NCBI GenBank assembly: GCA_963995525.1
Contig: OZ023207.1
Location: 32,153,549-32,217,548 of the forward strand
Length of the DNA: 64,000 nt
Origin: Escarpia spicata
Taxonomy: Eukaryota > Annelida > Polychaeta > Sabellida > Siboglinidae
Reading direction: 5' to 3'
The notes below the pieces were generated by a model, which ran no database searches, was not told the origin of the DNA, and saw only the letters and a program-made list of their open reading frames with translations. The position numbers and the translations under genes were made by a program. This document shows positions 1 to 12,400 of the stretch, in pieces (within the stretch, counting starts at the first letter, position 1; each line of letters opens with the position of its first letter).

Positions 1-246
1 ATGTAATTTGAATTTTGAAACCATCATAAAAAATGTCTTGTATAAATATTTCAGGAAACTGTGTATGTCCTATGAAGTATCATCCCAGAAATGATGACAT
101 AGCTACTTGTGTGTCATCCAGTCAGCTGAAACTGCTCTCAAGGCATCTTCCTGTTGATTTATTGGAAATTCCTTTAGTTTTTCCCTCCCTTAAAATATGT
201 ATAGGTTTTGCCAAATAATATTCATTGTGTGGGTTGATGTTGACAG

Positions 247-3200
247 AACCAGCTGAGTGGGTATCTGCTACGCAAGTTCAAGAACAGCAACGGCTGGCAG
301 AAACTGTGGGTCGTCTTCACAAACTTCTGCCTCTTCTTCTACAAGACCTTCCAGGTAGGGTAATGTTGATCAGTTTGGGCCAGGTAGGGTGGGGCAGTAT
401 TTGGTAGGGTGGGGCAATATGTTCTATGTAAGGCAGGGCAATTTGGGCCAGGTATGGTAAGGCAGGGCAATATGGACCAGATAAGGTGGGGTAAGCTGGG
501 GCAAGATGTTCCAGGTACGGTAGGTAAGGACAAGAAGTTCTTTCGTGATGATTGATTTGTCTGTGAAATACCTGTGTATTGACAATGTCTAATGAGATAA
601 AATATACTTCAGCGAATAAGATTAAAGATCAACTAATTAAGTTAATTGTAGAATTTATTGACTTGAAACCTCAACTACCTTCACACAAACAAAACCGATT
701 TACTAAAAATACATTTAATTTCACTGTCACCCATTGCTGAAAGGTTCACCCAATGTTGATACTTAACTTACAGCATCTGGTTCATTGTTTTCCCACAGGA
801 CGACTTTCCTCTTGCGAGCCTGCCCCTGCTGGGATACGCAGTAACTACTCCAACAGAAGCCGACGCCATTCACAAGGAATATGTCTTCAAACTGCAGTTT
901 AAGAACCACGTCTATTTCTTCCGTGCTGAGAGCGAGTACACTTTCGAGAGGTAATCGATTTTTGTGCTATCAGTTGTAGCTTTGAAAATTGATGAACCAC
1001 ATATATTTATTAAGTCATATTTGTGGTAACGATGAGTATGAGATTTAGCTGTTAATAGTGTCACGTTGCATTTCACAATGTGATTAGGAGTTGTTCACTA
1101 TTGTCAGCATCTACCTGTCCATAGAGAACATACTCACACCCTTTCTATGCCTCCTGTGTTAATACTTTAACAACGTGATTAGGGGATGTTCACTATTGTC
1201 AGCATCTACCTGTCCGTAGAGAACAAACTCACACCCTTTCTATGCCTCCTGTGTTAGTACTTTAACATTGTGATTAGGGGTTGTTCACTATTGTCAGCAT
1301 CTACCTGTCCGTAGAGAACATACTCACACCCTTTCTATACCTCCTGTGTTAGTACTTTAATATTGTGATTAGGGGTTGTTCACTATTGTCAGCATCTACC
1401 TGTCTGTAGAGAACAAACTCACACCCTTTCTATGCCTCCTGTGTTAGTACTTTAACATTGTGATTAGGGGTTGTTCACTATTGTCAGCATCTACCTGTCC
1501 GTAGAGAACATACTCACACCCTTTCTATGCCTCCTGTGTTAGTACTTTAACATTGTGATCAGGGGTTGTTCACTATTGTCAGCATCTACCTGTCCGTAGA
1601 GAACATACTCACACCCTTTCTATGCCTCCTGTGTTAGTACTTTAACATTGTGATTAGGGGTTGTTCACTATTGTCAGCATGTACCTGTCCATAGAGAACA
1701 TACTCACACCCTTTCTATGCCTCCCGTGTTAGTACTTTAACATTGTGATTAGGGGTTGTTCACTATTGTCAGCATGTACCTGTCCATAGAGAACATACTC
1801 ACACCCTTTCTATGCCTCCTGTGTTAGTACTTTAACATTGTGATTAGGGGTTGTTCACTATTGTCAGCATCTACCTGTCCATAGAGAACATACTCACACC
1901 CTTTCTATGCCTCCCGTGTTAGTACTTTAACATTGTGTAATTGTCTAGCTTGAAAGTCGTATGTAAAAGTGTTACGATATGGTACAAACTAAACCTAAGA
2001 CATACTCAGCTATCACTGTAATGTTTACGCACATTTGTTTAGAATCACATTGGTTATGCATTTCATATGCGATCAACTTTAAAAAAAATTATGGAGGACT
2101 CCTCCCCTTTGTTCTGTGCGACGAGGTAAATGTTGATAATTACGAATGAGCCTTTAAACATTGTACTTAGATGTAGTTACATTTGAGCAAGCCATGGAAC
2201 CAACCATAAATACTACTAACATTGCATATAGTCCAGTGCTTTACTTAACAGTAATATTACTTAACTGTTTTACATAACAGTACCAGTAGTTTTACTTAAC
2301 TGGAATATCTGCTTAGTAATACTGTTTTCTTGCATTGCTTTAGTACTGTGCTTAACTGAGCTGTGCCGTCACTTAACTCAAGAGATCTGCCTACCTAGAC
2401 CTGACACATCACTTTTTCAAGTGTCATAGTTGGTATTCTATTTAAACGTTCCTCCTTGATTCGATTTGTTCTCTCATCTCCTTTCAGGCTCTTGCAAACA
2501 ATTTTCATTCACAAAGATATGCTTGTTCAGTTGTCTAACTTCAGGTGAAAAAAATCACTTCAGTTGTCTAATTTCAGGTGAGAAAGATCACTTTAGTTGT
2601 GTAATTTAATGTGAAAACAATCACTTCAGTTGTCTAATTTCAGGTGAAAAATCACTTCAGTTGACTAATTTCAGGTGGAAAAAAATAATTTAAGTTGTCT
2701 AATTTAAGGTAAAAAATCACGTTAGTTATCTAATTTTAGGCAAAAAATCACTTCATTTGTCTAATTTCAGGCAAAAAATAACTACAGTTGTCTAATTTCT
2801 GGTGAACTAAATTTACTTCCTGTTTTGCATGAAAGTTCGGGGTGGAGCTCGACTCTATACTGGTCCTCTATTTCACATTAGCATGAAATTATTTTTGTTA
2901 CATTTGACGGAAACAATTTGCAAAAGTGGTCAGCCTCTATAATTCCTCTATTTACAACAGCAGAAGGCTATTCACTCTTTTGCAAAGGAAAAATTCTTTT
3001 GATAATTTTAAGTAAAATATGCAGTCTTAATAAATCAACTACATTTATTTCTTTAACTGAAACTACATATTTTAAGATTATTGAACCTAAACCTTGATGG
3101 GCAAACTCATTTGAGGAGGGGAGGTTTAGGACCGTCTAATTGTCCACAGCTGTTGGTCAACTCATTAGAACAATGTCTGCTGCATATCAGTGATGGGTGT

Positions 3201-5859
3201 CGTTCTTCTTTCTCTCATTCCTGCCGTCAGATGGGTGGAAGTACTCACTAGTACCGGAAGTAGTCCTCAGAGGACAAGACTCTTCAGTCGAAGTGAATAA
3301 CTCTACTACTGGAGGAAGCTTTCTCTGTTAGGCTTCGATGTTGTCCTTGTAGTTACAAGATACAGAAATTCTGTTTAAGAACGGAGATTTTAAAAACGTT
3401 TTATGATTTTATGCATATTTTTTCACGTGCACAATTTATTTAGTGTATTTTTTCTGGTATTGCAGAACGCAGCTATTTACCGTCTTGTTATTGTTTGAGA
3501 GTCTTGTTGTTGTTTGTGACAGTCTTGTTGTTGTTTGAGACAGTCCTGTTGTTGTTTGTGACACTCTTCTTGTTGTGTGACAGTTTTGTTGTTTGTGACA
3601 GTTTTATTTTTGTGTGACAGTCTTGTTATGTGGATGACTTGTTGTTGTGTGACAGTCTTGTTGTTGTATGACAGTCTTGTGTGAATCTTGTTGTTGTGTA
3701 AGTCTTGTTGTTGTTTGTGAGTCTTATTGTTTTGTAACAGTCTCGTTGTTGTGAGACAGTCTTGTTGTTGTGAGACAGTCTTGTTGTTGTGAGAAAGTCT
3801 TGTCGTTGTGTAACTGTCTTGTTGTTGTATGACAGTCTTGTGAGTTTCATCTTCTTCTTATGTACAGCTCAGAACTCTGTATCAGCCACACGTATGTGGC
3901 ATGAGTATTGTCGAGCTTGGCTGGGGTGTCACAAGTAGCGGGTGGCGTAGCGCTGGCTTGGGTGGGCCGTAGCGGGTGGCGTAGCGCTGGCTTGGGTGGG
4001 CCGTCGCAAGTAGCAGGGAGGTGTAGCGCTGGCTTGGGTGGGCCGTCGCAAGTAGCGGGTGGTGTAGCGCTGGCTTGGGTGGGCCGTCGCAAGTAGCGGG
4101 TGGTGTAGCGCTGACTTGGGTGGGCCGTCGCAAGTAGCGGGTGGTGTAGCGCTGGCTTGGGTGGGCCGTCGCAAGTAGCGGGTGGTGTAGCGCTGGCTTG
4201 GGTGGGCCGTCGCAAGTAGCGGGTGGTGTAGCGCTGGCTTGGGTCTATTGTTTATTTTGTGAAGTTTAGACAGGTTAGAAGACCCTATCGTCGGTGTGCC
4301 TATAGCTTTATGGGCGTAGATGACTTTAGGCAGGTGAGAGGAGATGCTTTCTAAATGAGTCCAGTGATATTGAGTCCAGTTATTGTTTGTAACAGTCATT
4401 TTTTGTTATAACAGTCTTGTTGTAGTGTGACAGTCTTGTGTGAGTCGTGTTGTTGTCTGTGACAGTCTGGCTGTTGTGTGACAGTCTTATTTTTGTGTGA
4501 CAGTCTTGTTGTAGTGTGAACGACTTCTTGTTGTTGTGTGACAGTCTTGTTGCTTGTGACAATCTTGTTGTTGCACGACAGTCTTCTTATTGTGCGAGAC
4601 TTTTTGTTGTGTGATAGTCTTGTCATTGTGCGACAGTCTTCTTATTGTACAACAGTCTTGTTGTGGACAGTTTTGTCTTAGTTTGTGATGCTGTCATTGA
4701 AGGATGTTTCTTTGTCTTCAGACTTTTACTCCGTGTTATATCTCGCCAATAGCATGATACTCTTCGATATCTTTTGTGTCACTTAGCAAAACATGTGACA
4801 TGCACATTTACACTTGATTCCCATATATGTGTCTCGCACCAGTTTTACAATTACTTTGTAACCACCTGGCTACCATTACACTTTCTTCTTTGTAACTACC
4901 TGTAGGTGCTATCATTACACTCTTCTTTGTAACCTGTAGGTGCTATCATTACCATCTTTTAATCGTTATTGCTGAAGTGCATTTACCACCAGAAATTGTA
5001 TAAGCTGGAAATTTTACAGACCAATAGTAATAAATCATCAGATGAAAAACAGTATATTTTACCTTTAAAGGTAAACATTTGTTGGTTTGCCTTTTATTGT
5101 CATAGAGCGATCTCTCTACGTCATAAAGTGGGCAAATTTTGTACTATCACCAAATTGTGTTTTCTAGAATGATAAGACACAACGATCACAGTAGTAGCAT
5201 GTTTATACAGATATTTTTAGCAGGTGTTACAAACATTAATACAAATTCAGAGCAATAATGTTCTGTAAATCAATCTTTCAAGTAACCAGAGAAAATCGTA
5301 ATACATTTCCATAGCACAGTAGCAAAATTAATTACGGATATGTCACAAGACTAGACACTTTCACATAAATACAGTTCCTTTTTTGTTCATTAGCTATTCT
5401 ACCAGTTCTTGTATGTTTCATTGTTTGTTTCAAGTACTCTGTGCAACTGTGTTTCATTTTATGTTCCAAGTAGTCAACTTGTAACTGCATGTTTCATTGT
5501 TTGTACCATGAAGTCTACATCTAACAACTGTACGTGTCTTTGTATGTTCCAAGTAATCTGCATGAAACTAGATTTTTCATTGTACATTCTAAACGAAGAC
5601 TATTCCACACATCATATTGATCAAATGCTACTAAACAAAGCTACTACACATACCATGTGTTAGATTTCACTACCAGTGTTACCCAGTGTTACATTTACTA
5701 ATTACAATAAATTACAGTTGTAATTGGTCATGCGGTTGTTTTGTGTTGGTGTACTTATACATATTTTCTGTCTGCAGGTGGATTGAGGTGATAGGTAGTG
5801 CCACCAGTACTCCGAGACGCACTCGTATGTTCAGTCGACTGGAGAGCGAGCCAGCATAG
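247..5859 (+). CDS. FARP: FARP-type RhoGEF, C-terminal PH domain (3' end of gene, partial)
   Basis: Last exons of a FERM/RhoGEF/pleckstrin-domain protein, a family of membrane-associated Rho/Rac exchange factors; only the C-terminal PH domain lies in the window. Exon 247-354 starts after TTGACAG, is in phase 0 and encodes NQLSGYLLRKFKNSNGWQK, the first PH strands. Exon 799-950 (phase 0 to 2) encodes PLASLPLLGYAV and NHVYFFRAESEYTFER, which match my memory of the FARP1/2 second PH domain closely. The protein is finished by one of two alternative last exons, 3231-3300 or 5778-5859, each supplying the PH-closing Trp and a short Arg/Ser-rich tail. The DH, FERM and first PH domains must lie upstream. 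FGD-type GEFs are the main alternative; the LPLLGY and RAESEYTFERW match makes FARP much more likely. Confidence 0.85.
355..530 (+). repeat. Degenerate GT-rich tandem repeat starting at a FARP splice donor
   Basis: Immediately after the exon junction TTCCAG/GTAGGGT there are four to five diverged units of roughly 30 bp. They carry CCAGGTAGGGT, CCAGGTATGGT, CCAGATAAGGT and TTCCAGGTACGGT with GGGGCAATAT spacers, so donor-like CAG/GTA strings recur. The array is old and irregular. Confidence 0.6.
1076..1937. repeat. 95-bp minisatellite, about 9 copies (FARP intron)
   Basis: The unit begins CATTGTGATTAGGGGTTGTT and ends with TTAGTACTTTAA; starts at 1076, 1171, 1266 and so on give a 95-bp period. 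Copies differ by a few substitutions (ATAGAG/GTAGAG, CATACTC/CAAACTC). It lies in the intron before FARP last exon A. Confidence 0.9.
2500..2815. repeat. About 31-bp degenerate repeat with TCTAATTTCAGG core
   Basis: Roughly nine diverged units of the form CACTTCAGTTGTCTAATTTCAGGTGAAAAAAT. Each unit combines a CTAAT branch-point-like string with TTTCAGG, i.e. a weak acceptor look. It ends about 400 bp upstream of FARP last exon A. Confidence 0.7.
3231..3300 (+). CDS. FARP: FARP alternative last exon A
   Basis: Acceptor CTGCCGTCAG, then an exon whose first base completes the AG-A Arg codon left open by exon 799-950. It reads R-WVEVLTSTGSSPQRTRLFSRSE-stop. It is clearly homologous to exon B at 5778 (WIEVIGSATSTPRRTRMFSR), so it is either an exon duplication used as a proximal alternative 3' end or a relic. 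The frame is intact over all 23 codons and the acceptor is good. No convincing AATAAA was found close downstream, so polyadenylation at this site is unproven. Confidence 0.7.
3470..3850. repeat. Degenerate GACAGTCTTGTTGTTGTGT repeat, block 1
   Basis: About 19-bp imperfect units rich in TTGTTGTT and GACAGTCTTG. The same motif resumes at 4380-4690, on the other side of the 41-bp array, so the 41-bp array interrupts one original block. Confidence 0.75.
3900..4245. repeat. 41-bp GC-rich minisatellite, about 8 copies
   Basis: The unit contains GTCGCAAGTAGCGGGTGGTG and TAGCGCTGGCTTGGGTGGGCC (41 bp), with one or two shortened copies at the left. It is much more GC-rich than its surroundings. Open frames on both strands are by-products of the repetition. 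Confidence 0.85.
4380..4690. repeat. Degenerate GACAGTCTTGTTGTTGTGT repeat, block 2
   Basis: Continuation of the degenerate TTGTTGTT/GACAGTCTTG repeat seen at 3470-3850, after the 41-bp array and about 130 bp of unique sequence. Confidence 0.75.
5778..5859 (+). CDS. FARP: FARP alternative last exon B
   Basis: Acceptor TTCTGTCTGCAG; first base G completes AG-G (Arg), then WIEVIGSATSTPRRTRMFSRLESEPA-stop in pieces of the PH C-terminal helix and tail. It is followed by an AT-rich 3' UTR with AATAAA at 6140. This is the more conventional of the two endings because its residues fit the family helix (ERWxEVIxSATS) best. Confidence 0.85.
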
Positions 5860-6139
5860 GTGGCAGCACTGTAGATTGTGTCGTCGAGACTGACAACGAC
5901 GTCACAGGAAGAATGCGCTCACAACTATTCGAACTTAACAGAATTATCACATGTTCATCGAAAGGGTTGCTTATTTTTAACGTTTCTGAAATAGTTGGAC
6001 TACTAAATACTAGCGGGGGTCACATGAACCAAGATGTCAAATTTTAAAGATGTGCTTGTAATTTCTCTCATTGTTATTTGCATTCTGTTAATGTTAATGC
6101 ATATTTTGGTTTTACAGATCATTTGTGATTTCTCTTCAC

Positions 6140-6145
6140 AATAAA
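6140..6145 (+). promoter_or_regulatory. Polyadenylation signal of FARP exon B transcript
   Basis: AATAAA about 280 bp after the exon B stop codon, in an AT-rich 3' UTR. Confidence 0.6.
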
Positions 6146-6159
6146 AGACACCTGAGATG

Positions 6160-9100
6160 ATTTCTTTAATAATTTAACTTTATGTTGATAAATTATCAAG
6201 TCTCTTACACAAACAATAAGGACATTGGTTTAATAGAAAACAAGTTTTTATTTTGAAAATGTTTGAAGATTTGAAGCCTGAAAATGGTTACAACTGCTAT
6301 ATCCTGCCTCTATTCATTCTTGTACAGGTTGCGCAATAGTAAGTCTGAACAAAAAACAGTATGTGAATGAATAATTAATTGAATAATTTATCATTTGTTG
6401 GAAATTGGAATGTAGTATAAACATGTGGTTTCTTGAGCAATGTTATTATTAACATTAATTGCAGTAATGTTATCATCCTTCATTGCTGATACATCTCCAG
6501 AGCATTTATTTTATAATTTCGCAAGGGAGATCATTTCGCTGCAGGTATATGGAAATCTACTAATTATTTAGGGAAATTAGTTCCCTTTGCTAGACTACCA
6601 CAAGCCAAACATGTAGATTTTTTAATGAAGGCTTCTATCATTAACGATAGCTTGTAAATATGTCATTTCAGTTGGCTGTTATGTTAAACTTGCATGAAAT
6701 ATAACTAGCTGATAACAAAAAGTGGCAATGAATATTTTACATATTTTTAACGAATGGTTAAGTAATTATGGTGCTGCATATGTGTTTTTTAGCTGCTAGC
6801 GATGAGATTTATCGAAACAACATAACATTTTAATTTCTCTCTTCATACACAATGTAGCCATCACCATATCTTTATGTGCAAAAAAGGTGACTATTGGTGT
6901 CTGCGTTGTGAATGTTATGTTTAAATAATTACATATGCGACTAATTGTCAGTTACCATGACGACTCTTTTGCATGTGTATTTTTATATGGCTGTTGTCAA
7001 AGAAGGTAGTTTGTAGTAAATTGTCTTGCTGTTAATTATTAATAGTCTTCCAAGTTATACACAATGTATGTATATACACATATTATATATTCTTAATATA
7101 TCATATATATAGATATTACTTTATATATATGATATATATTATTATATGCTGTGTGCCATTTCCTAATCTGACGTATGTCGATCACATTTTTCAATCAATA
7201 GCAAATAAACCTAAACTGTTGTTAATAAATTATTATATCGACAGATCATTTTGCAATATATATGTAACGCTTATATTGTGGGAGCCTGCTGATAGAACGG
7301 TAATGCAACTAGCAAAATCTGCTTGCCAGTTCTTAGAATGATATATTTAGCGACAAGCCACGTCGTAGGCGAGGGATGGTAAGACAGAAGGCTGTCACAT
7401 TTGTTAGTTGATTGCATTATAGTGTTGCGTGTAATACAAAGCTACATGTTTCCCGATGAATTAGCAGACAATTGGACACTGTAAATGGTTGCATGTAGGA
7501 CTTTTCACCGGAGATAAAAGTTATTGCGTTAAAACCTGCCACATTGTACAGATTTCATATACAGGATATGAACTTCTTTAGGTATATATGACCGTATCGT
7601 TTTAATTTTATAAGGATTTGTTTCAAAACCTGTCGGATTTTGTTTGATGTAGGTAGGTGTATTTTGTACCATGATAGACGGTGATACGAAAGCTTTGATC
7701 CAACGTAATATTTTACACGCATAAAAATATTGCACTACAGAATGTCAAGTCAAAAATACAGATTTCGGCAAAAAACTGCAAGTGGTAGCTCAGTGTTATT
7801 TCCAACTACAAGTGAAAGTATAAAACTGGTTGTATGACCAACAGCACTAATGCATGGAGGTGACATCACTGGACACTGTGACATCACACTAGGTGTCAAA
7901 TCTGAGACTTAGAGCTATTGTATGTGCCAAACACTTCGTGGTGCATGAGATGAAGAATGCATCGTGTGTACGGTGCTGGCTGTATTCATACGCTGCATAA
8001 TAGTTCCTGTAAATAAAATGGTCGTCACGTAAATGAGCTTGTTGTTTGAGATTGAGACGTACGTGTCTCTCGTTACTGGTGAATGGAATTGTCCACGGTT
8101 CATCGTTGCTTCACCAAGGAGCACAGATCTCCTGCATTATTACTTATATCACTATAACAAGAATGTGTTTAATATCATTTCGTGTTTAATAATCACTCTT
8201 ATAAGATATTCATCAGTTTTGTTTTAAACATATTCACGCTGCCATTACATTTACACATCAGTAAATCAAACATGTTCCTACTTTCCCCATACAAATATTC
8301 CAGCTTGGTTTACGAGAGGCTTAGAACAGGCTTAGACCAAATTTTTCCACATTTCTTAACTTGAATGTTTGCATTATAACATTCCTCTTTGAGAATGTAT
8401 AATAGTTCTGTGTAAGAATGTATAGTAGTAATAATAATATATTTAATTTGTTATAGCGCCAGATCCACAATTGTTCATGGTGCTTTAGAATAAATCATGC
8501 GTCATGATTATTAAACTAAAACAGTCATTTAAACTAAAAATTGTGCCATACAATAGTAATAAAAATATTAATAAAGTAAAAGGCAACAAAATAATAGGAA
8601 TATGGTAGTAGCACGTTAACTTAAAACAAACAGTACAGTATAACATAATTAATAAATTATAATGCATAAATTAATCACTAAAATATAATAAATAGTTCTA
8701 AAATATTACCAATATAAATAAGTCCACTGGATCACTGAGGAAAGTCACAAACAAGGTATTAATGTTCGTATAGAATGATATTCGAAATAAATGTGTTTTA
8801 GTTGACATTAAAAACTGCCAAGAGTGTCCGAAGATTTAATATTAGATAGTGTTCCAGAAAGTTGCAGCGGTCACCAGTCAAAATGCATGCTATGTAAATG
8901 TACCTTTTGAACAGGCGCAAAATGAGAACAGAAAATGCACGATTCTACTGCCAACCTGTCTAGACAATGGGTTTGATAACTTAATTTTTAAAAATAATTA
9001 TTTATTCTATAATATACGTGGATGGTTATGGAAATGAACACACCCCTTCCTGTGAAATGCCTCCATATGAAAACAGAGAAAAGAAGAAAGACAATAAAAT

Positions 9101-9420
9101 TATTACAAACACTTAGAAAACAGTGTATTCGTGTGTACAATATTCGATAAAAATCTAGTCTGACATACCATTATTACACAACTGTTACGACTAAATGATT
9201 TGTTATATTTCCAAGATTTTTTTGCCGAAGTACAGCGCTGCTGAAATTATCAATGTTATGTTTCTGAAGCAACCAAAAACGACCAACAGATTATAAAAAT
9301 GTGGTATGTCATTGTCAAACCAAACTGTACATATGTAGCGCCGCCAAGGCGACCAAATAATTCGTTGAAGCATCCAAGAATTTAATCATTGAAGCAACCA
9401 CCCGGAACCGACACCTCCAG
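6160..9420. other. FARP-MED4 intergenic region, no gene seen
   Basis: AT-rich sequence between the FARP polyadenylation signal and MED4 exon 1. There is a TATATA-rich stretch near 7070-7140. At about 8440-8500, a TTATAGCGCC...GGTGCTTTAGAATAA stretch resembles the tail of a SINE or LINE in minus orientation, too short to classify. No coding exon or RNA gene was recognised. Confidence 0.5.
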
Positions 9421-9459
9421 ACTCCGTGAGGTGGCGACACCATCTTTTATAAACTCAAT

Positions 9460-12400
9460 ATGGCGTCGCCGAGCACAAAACATCAGTTACTCATGCTAAT
9501 TGATGAAATAGACATTGTAACAAGGTATGGCATTGGTATGGTTACATACACTTTTTATGTTGCGGGAGGACCAAACTGGAGTTGTGATTATAATTGTTTA
9601 ATTCACTTTGCCCACATCGTGGCAATGAAAACATGTTGATATACTGCATTATCGCTCGCATTTTAACAAACAATGCCAATATTACAACTACCACACGCAC
9701 ACACACTCACGCGCCCGTATATATTAACGATATGTTATATTTATATCGCGCCCAAACATGCATACAGTTATGATTGTACCATTGTATGGAATTTCTGTGA
9801 AAATCGACACTATAAATTTTACGGTAACCGCGGGGCAAAATTTGATCGTTGTAGGAATGTAAAATATTTTTTTGTAACGTAGTGTGTGTGTATGTATGTA
9901 AGATATGTGAGGAGAAGTTTGGCGGATGTAGGTGGTCATTTTCATGGTTAGGTCAGAAAGCTCACGTAATGCTGAGTGATGGAATTAACATACTGAGTGA
10001 AGTATCAAAGTTCTAGGCTAAATTCAAGTTATAATGGCGACATCGAGGTGGATCCGGATTCGACACAAGTGCCCGTTTTAGTCCTTTGGGCCAAAGGTCC
10101 AAGGGACTGTTGCTATCACTATGCGTCCGCCGTTAGCTGCCGTATCTCAGAAACTTCAGTAACTTTTTCTCTAATTTTGCATAGACATATCTTAAGGTAC
10201 TGTCACTATGCACGAGAAATCTGTATTTGATTGAATCATTTTAAGAGCCCCCAAGGGTGCCTCTGTATTCCCCGGAACGATTCCGGAACAGATTTTTAAA
10301 ATCATCTACCAATCGCTTCGCCTGGGACTTATATTTCACACATAGTTGACTATTCATATGATATAACATGTCCATTAATATAAAGTAACAATATCTACAG
10401 TAATGTATATTCATGTGATATTATATGAATAGTTAACTATGTGCAAAGTATCAGTCTCATGCGAAGCACACACCGAATAGTAGATGACCTTAAAAATCCG
10501 TTCCATCAACGTTCCATAGCATATAAATATACATTAATACAGATATTATGCTTTCATATTTAAGGACATGTCATATTATATCAATATTTAACTATGTGTG
10601 AAATATAAGTGCCAGACGAAGCATACAACGATTGGTAGATGATTTTTAAAATCCTTTCCGGAAACGTTCCGGGGAATACAAAGGGAAAAAAAATGGTCAT
10701 TTGTCACATTTTTTCTATTTTTTCAAAAACTGTTCAGTAACTTTTTCTCTAATTTTGCATAGACATATCTTAAGGTGAAAAACTACATGACGCAGGTAGT
10801 CCTGTGTTATGTAGGTTGGATGACAGGAGATCTTAAGCTGCAGTGAGTCCATGGTGGTCATTTGAAAATCGTTCAGCCAACATGTCAAGGACCTGATCAA
10901 TAAATGGGTAATCAAGGTAAAATATATTGATGCGATAGTAATCAGCTGTTGATTGCTGCTGTTGACATTTTTCATTTTGGGTTGTGCTGCACCAGCATGT
11001 CTTTGATGTAGGATGAGCCTTCATCGTGGATTGCCTTGTAGGTCAGTGTGAGCAGTTTGAACTGCACATGGAACCTCACAGGCAACAAATGCAGTGCTCG
11101 AAAGACTGGCGTGATGTGAGACCATCTAGGGACACAGGAAACAGTGCACACGGCTGTTTTCTGCACTTGTTGTAACTTGGCCAGCTGCGGGAAGCCCATG
11201 CAGCAATCCATTCAAATAGATCAGATTTGACGTGATGAAGGCGTGGGTGGCTACCTGGGCCAAGGCCATGCAGCAATCCATTCAAATAGATCAGTTTTGA
11301 CGTGACGAGGGCGTGTGTGGCTATCTGAGCTGTACACACATCCAGATATTTTCGGATCTTCCCGATGCTCCAAAGATGGTAGTACGTTGACCAACACACC
11401 ATGTTGACATGTGCCTGCAGTCCATAGTTTGAGTCAATAATTGCACCAATATTCCTCGCGTTCAATATTGCTGGGATGATGCTCTCCCAATGGAGATGTC
11501 TCTCACGGCTGCCTTGGCGAGCTGCCCGTTAGTTCCAACCACAACAAACTCTGTTTTGCTGTCATTCAGTTTTGGGAAGTTGCAAGCTGTCCAGATCTTG
11601 ACCTCGGCGATACACCTCTCCATAGCATCAAACGCTAACTGGGAAGATGCGGGGTTAAAGGTGAGCACTGAGCAGCAGTTGGCTGTCATCTGCGTACAGG
11701 TGAAACTCAATGTTGTGTCGACGCATGACATCCCCCAGTGGTAGGGTGTAGACACAGAACAGTATAGGCCCCAGTATAGAGCCCTGGGTACCCCGAAGTC
11801 CAGACGCTGTCAGTTGGATGATGCCCAATGGATGAGAACTGACTGCTTTCTGTTGGTTAGATACAACCTGAACCACGAGAGGGCTGTCCCACAGATGCCC
11901 AGTCTACCCGGTAGTATGCAATCTGGAGAGGAGCACTGAATGGTCCACTGTATGGAACGCTGCGGACATGTCGAGTAGCACTAGGAGAGCACATTTCTTG
12001 CTGTCCATAGCGCAGAGCACATCGTCACTGATCCGGAGGAGTGCTGTTTCAGTACTGTGTTGTTTCTTGTAGGCTGACTGGAGAATTCGTGCAAGCCATG
12101 TTCAGATATGTAGGTGTTGAGTCGACTTGCCACCGCACATTCTATCAGCTTGGAGATGAATGATAGATTCGACACTGGTCGGAAGTTCTTCAGTAGCTTG
12201 CGATCAAAATTGTTCATCTTCAGCACAGGGTTCAACGAGTCAGATACATTCCCCAATAACATGGAACTAACTGTTTACTCTTTGAATCAGCTCTGGCAAC
12301 AATTCATCAAGATTGGCTTTAAAAAGCCACATCATAAGTGGATCTAAGCCGCATGACATTGAAGGAGGTTGTACGACCAATTTCCTGATCTCAGTTTCTG

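Noticed and set aside
33..218. Open frame upstream of the FARP exon
   Set aside because: It has no PH or RhoGEF similarity and a stop precedes the exon; the exon frame starts at 247.
9673..9945. Open frames on both strands after MED4 exon 1
   Set aside because: Short, low-complexity (HTHTL, TATGTATG) and without family features.
11490..11744. Plus-strand open frame of 84 codons
   Set aside because: It is the complement of the minus-strand LINE reverse transcriptase.
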